DNA from: Lewinellaceae bacterium | GTDB taxonomy: Bacteria; Bacteroidota; Bacteroidia; Chitinophagales; Saprospiraceae | Assembly (NCBI GenBank): GCA_020636215.1 | Contig: JACJYG010000006.1 | Coordinates: forward strand, 434,001 to 498,000 | Direction: 5' to 3' | DNA: 64,000 bases | Shown here: positions 61,268 to 64,000 of the stretch, in pieces | Layout of the letters: each line of letters starts with the position of its first letter | Position numbering within the stretch: the stretch's first letter is position 1 | The notes under the pieces: generated by a model | What the model was told of the DNA's origin: nothing | Database searches by the model: none | Seen by the model: the letters and a program-made list of their open reading frames with translations, nothing else | Made by a program: the position numbers and the translations under genes

Positions 61268-62275
61268 TCACATTCCATTCAACCCCCAGTCATATTCCAG
61301 ATAAGAGATTTTCGCATTGGCCTCGATGGGCGTTTGGGCGTATTGGTTGAGGAAAACGATGATGTTGCCGAAATCCCCTGCGTACCATTCGAATATTTTA
61401 GACAATTGCACGGATTTCGGGTTGAGTTTGTTAAAACGGGGATCGTTAATAAAACTGCGGGCTTGTTGGCTGAGGTAAGTTTCCAGTTTTTCAGCCGTCC
61501 AGGCCTTATTGAGCAGGGGCGGACAGGAGTTTGCGGCGCAATTAACGGCAAAGTGAATGCGCGGTTCGCTGAATTGCTTGCGGATGATGTCGTTTTCAAT
61601 ATTGTTGAGGGAAAAGGTTTTACCCCCCAATTTGATCCATTGGACATCCCAGGGGTTGCCGCTATGGATGTCGCGGATGCTGGCGGCCGGATAGTTGTCC
61701 AGTATGAGTTTAACCGTGAAAGCATTGTAGGCATTGATCCAATAGGCTAGTTGTTCTTCGCGGCTCCAGCTTTTGTCGGCCGGATGAGCGGCCAGTTCAT
61801 CGAGATAGGCCTGTAGTTGGGATTTGTCGGAAACGAGTCCCTTATAATTGACCCGGCCATTGGCGCTTACGTATTGCTGCAAGAGGGCATTCCACAGTTG
61901 GTGGTTGGGAGGAGCGTTGTTGGGTTGCGACAGGTTCGACGCCGGTGCAGGGGAAGGTTTTTGGTTTTTGGTTTCCTGTTTCTGGGTTCTGGGTTCTTCC
62001 GTCTCTGCGAGCCGGGTAAAGTTTTCTGGTTCCTGATTCGGCTGGGCTGCTTCCTTCTGCTTCGGGGCGGTTGCTATCTCTGGCTTTGCTTCGGATACAA
62101 CTGCTTGGGCTTCGGGGGATGCGTTGTTTTCCTCCGGGGTAGATTCCTGAACGGCGGTAAGTTCTGCTTTGGGGAGGGCTTCCGGCGCCGAGTTTTTAGT
62201 ACTTTCTGATGGTGCGCAGGAGGGAGACAGCCAAAAGGCCAGAACGAAAAGAAGGATTGACGGGAATGACTTCAT
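61268..62275 (-). CDS. DUF547 lipoprotein with a repeat-encoded linker
   Basis: 335 residues: lipoprotein signal with LSPSCAPSE (Cys about 20), a disordered linker rich in E, P, Q and K (about 25-125), then a DUF547 domain (about 127-335) with KGLVSDKSQL, QLAYWINAYNAFTVKLILDNYP and RIHFAVNCAANSCPPLL. DUF547 is thought to be a papain-like/transglutaminase-related fold with Cys in NCAANSCP. Likely periplasmic or outer-membrane face; activity unproven. Confidence 0.88.
   Translation of the reverse strand: MKSFPSILLFVLAFWLSPSCAPSESTKNSAPEALPKAELTAVQESTPEENNASPEAQAVVSEAKPEIATAPKQKEAAQPNQEPENFTRLAETEEPRTQKQETKNQKPSPAPASNLSQPNNAPPNHQLWNALLQQYVSANGRVNYKGLVSDKSQLQAYLDELAAHPADKSWSREEQLAYWINAYNAFTVKLILDNYPAASIRDIHSGNPWDVQWIKLGGKTFSLNNIENDIIRKQFSEPRIHFAVNCAANSCPPLLNKAWTAEKLETYLSQQARSFINDPRFNKLNPKSVQLSKIFEWYAGDFGNIIVFLNQYAQTPIEANAKISYLEYDWGLNGM
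61957..62029. repeat. Tandem and dispersed repeat captured inside a gene
   Basis: Positions about 61957-62000 are GGTTTTTGG/GGTTTCTG/GGGTTC units like the spacer arrays, and 62001-62029 (starting GTCTCTGCGAGCCGGGTAAA) is a copy of the dispersed element, all in frame. They encode residues about 82-106 of the DUF547 lipoprotein linker (TRLAETEEPRTQKQETKNQK). Confidence 0.75.
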
Positions 62276-62367
62276 GCGTTTTGCAGTTTTCTACCAATAA
62301 CTGCATTCTTGCCCTGCGAGTTGTCTTCCCCGCTCTTGGAAACTGTTCTACGCCGGACAGTCAAAGC

Positions 62368-63537
62368 TCATTTCTGCAAAATAAGGTCCACCATTTTATT
62401 TCGGAACTCCAGGAAAACCGGCTTCAAGCCGCTGTCAGCATCAGTGCCGTAATTGACGAGGTAGGCGATGGTAATATCCTGGTTGGGAAAATAGTAAAGG
62501 TCGGCAGTGTAGGCCAGGTCTCGCCCGCGGTGCCCCAGGCCGAATTCGTCCGGCGCCCGGTCGATGAAGTCTTTGTTGACGGTGATGCCGAAGGCTCGGT
62601 CGTTGTCGTATTCCCGTTCGGTATAAGTTAGCATGGTTTCCAGGCTCTCCGGCTGTAGCAGGGTTTTTTCCCGGAAAAGGGCCTCGATAAACACCTGAAG
62701 GTCGAAGACAGTAGAATAGAGGCCGCCGTATCCATTGCCGCTGCCGGTATTGAAATTCGAGAGGTTCAGAATGGCGCCGTTGTTGTACAGGTCATAGTAT
62801 CCCTGGGCGGTGAAAGGCGGCAAAGGTTCATGCCAGTGATAGTAAGAGTCCTGGAGCCCCAGTGGGTCCAGGATCTTCTCCCGCAGCAATTCCGCATGAT
62901 CGCGCCCCGTGGCCGATTCGATCACCATGATGGCCAGGAGGAGGTTGGTGTTGGAGTAGCTCACCCGCTCCCGTACGGGAAAAACGGCGGGGTCATTGTA
63001 AATATATTCCAGCAGTTCTTCCGGTTTCCAGAATTTGCTGGGGTCATTCAGCACGGCCAGGTAAAAGCCATTGTCTTCGATCACATCCGGAATGCCGCTG
63101 GTATGCCGCAACAGGTCGCGTAAGGTAGCTTGTTCGGCGTTGGCCACTTTTTTAGTGATCCGTTTGGGTAGCCATTTCGTTAGAGGGTCATCGAGTTCGA
63201 AATAGCCTTCCTCCACCAACTTCATTGATAAAGCACCGATAAATAGCTTTGTAATACTGGCAACCTTGGAAACATGGCAGGCCCGCATCGGAATCTGGCG
63301 TTCGATATCCGCCAATCCCGCTGCTCCGGCCCAGGCGCCATACTCGTCGCGCACCAACATGGATATTCCCGGAAGCCCGGCTTTGGTGTATTGATCGAGC
63401 ATTTGCTGATAAATTGCCGCACGGGGATGGCCGGAATAATTTTCAACGGCACAGTCAGAAGTAGGCCCGACTACATCTTCCTGACATCCCCAAAGTGGGA
63501 AGAGGAGGAGTATGCTGAGGAGTAGGTGGTTTTTCAT
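62368..63537 (-). CDS. Beta-lactamase-family serine hydrolase (class C/DD-peptidase type)
   Basis: 389 residues. Signal peptide with lipobox-like LFPLWGCQED (Cys 18), so probably a lipoprotein. Active-site motifs: SxxK in VASITKLF, YxN in RVSYSNTN and a third motif in LGHRGRD. The family includes DD-carboxypeptidases, esterases and EstB-like enzymes; beta-lactamase activity cannot be assumed. Single gene. Confidence 0.88.
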   Translation of the reverse strand: MKNHLLLSILLLFPLWGCQEDVVGPTSDCAVENYSGHPRAAIYQQMLDQYTKAGLPGISMLVRDEYGAWAGAAGLADIERQIPMRACHVSKVASITKLFIGALSMKLVEEGYFELDDPLTKWLPKRITKKVANAEQATLRDLLRHTSGIPDVIEDNGFYLAVLNDPSKFWKPEELLEYIYNDPAVFPVRERVSYSNTNLLLAIMVIESATGRDHAELLREKILDPLGLQDSYYHWHEPLPPFTAQGYYDLYNNGAILNLSNFNTGSGNGYGGLYSTVFDLQVFIEALFREKTLLQPESLETMLTYTEREYDNDRAFGITVNKDFIDRAPDEFGLGHRGRDLAYTADLYYFPNQDITIAYLVNYGTDADSGLKPVFLEFRNKMVDLILQK

Positions 63538-63539
63538 GG

Positions 63540-63738
63540 TTTTTTGTCTGGAATGTCTGGAATGTCTGGTGCGTCTGGTGCGTCTGGTGTGTCTCGTGTG
63601 TCTGGTGCGTCTGGTGTGCTTGCCCGGCTCGCAGAGACGGGTCTGGTGTGTCTGGTGCGTCTCGTGCGTCGGGTGCGTCTGGTGTGTCTGGTGTGCTTGC
63701 CCGGCTCGCAGAGACGGGTCTGGTGTGTCTGGTGGGCC
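63540..63738. repeat. Tandem array of GTCTGGTGC/T units with two dispersed elements
   Basis: About 17 degenerate 9-bp units (GTCTGGTGT, GTCTGGTGC, GTCTCGTGT) between the two minus-strand genes, interrupted by two copies of the dispersed element reading GCTTGCCCGGCTCGCAGAGA at 63618-63637 and 63695-63714. Because both copies are identical, the whole block may have been duplicated. Confidence 0.85.
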
Positions 63739-63763
63739 TTCCCAACTGCCGTCTGCCGACTAA

Positions 63764-64000
63764 TTACTGCCGATTGCTGACTGGCAGCGACACGCCCAGG
63801 TGTAGCGCTGTGTTTGGCAATACCGGTACGTATTCATTCACAAAAGGCATCTGCAGGTAAAAGCGATAGTGCAGGAACAGGCGCGGCGCTCGTTGCCCAT
63901 GGAAGGAATAGCCCAAACCCAGGGCAAAGGATGCCATAGCCTGGGGGCGGCCGTAATTGTGTTGCTCCCGATAAATGCCCTCCTTGTCCAGCTCGAAGAT
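63764..64000 (-). CDS. Outer-membrane barrel-like protein, C-terminal part (partial)
   Basis: The last 78 codons of a minus-strand gene that begins beyond the window. Alternating hydrophobic strands with GRPQAMASFALGLGYSFHG, LFLHYRFYLQMPFV and a terminal LHLGVSLPVS suggest the end of a small outer-membrane beta-barrel. The stop is at 63764-63766. The family is not identified. Confidence 0.6.
   Translation of the reverse strand: MFELDKEGIYREQHNYGRPQAMASFALGLGYSFHGQRAPRLFLHYRFYLQMPFVNEYVPVLPNTALHLGVSLPVSNRQ

Overview
The window reads as chromosomal DNA of a Bacteroidota bacterium, most likely class Saprospiria (Saprospiraceae-like). Supporting signs are GC of roughly 54 percent, at least six secreted proteins with type IX secretion (T9SS) C-terminal sorting domains, a TonB receptor paired with a DUF4249 lipoprotein, DUF4199 membrane proteins, promoters of the TTTG / TAnnTTTG type, and few Shine-Dalgarno sites. 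The placement is inferred from protein families; I ran no search. I saw no tRNA, rRNA or CRISPR array.

Layout. 1-8.5 kb: the 5' end of sucC, a DUF4442 hotdog protein, three paralogous secreted M43 metalloproteases on the minus strand separated by a decayed 1.3 kb spacer, then mdh. 8.5-15.6 kb: a SelL-type redox protein with a strong terminator, a VWA protein, a TonB-dependent receptor, a secreted propeller-like protein, a small MITE-like element and an orphan secreted protein. 15.6-22.5 kb: a complete IS1182-family element, an alpha/beta hydrolase, a three-gene ABC exporter and a secreted esterase.

22.8-37.8 kb is the centre of the window. It is one plus-strand operon: korA-korB (2-oxoacid:ferredoxin oxidoreductase), an 867-residue protein, rnfB, a 1269-residue protein, rnfC-D-G-E-A, and a 57-residue Cys-rich membrane protein. 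The two large proteins look like pyruvate:ferredoxin oxidoreductases whose thiamine-diphosphate domain has lost its GDG cofactor motif while Fe-S clusters remain. I read the locus as a catalytic KorAB wired through two pseudo-enzyme electron-transfer scaffolds into an Rnf ion pump. The last small gene may be an NqrM-like maturation factor for the RnfA/RnfE iron centre.

37.8-64 kb: miaE and pyruvate carboxylase, a SNF2-type helicase, a large membrane protein, a dihydroorotase-like protein without its metal ligands, two DUF4199 proteins, a family 2 glycosyltransferase, an M28 peptidase, a TonB receptor/DUF4249 pair, a Crp/Fnr regulator, an Omp28-like/RsmF-like pair, an AT-rich VOC gene that looks acquired, a DUF547 lipoprotein, a serine hydrolase and the C-terminus of an outer-membrane protein.

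Two repeat systems run through the spacers. One is a set of degenerate tandem arrays (7-9 bp units) that usually begin at or within a few bases of a stop codon. The other is a dispersed GC-rich palindromic element with core CCCGGCTCGCAGAGACGGG, seen at eight or more places and once inside a reading frame.
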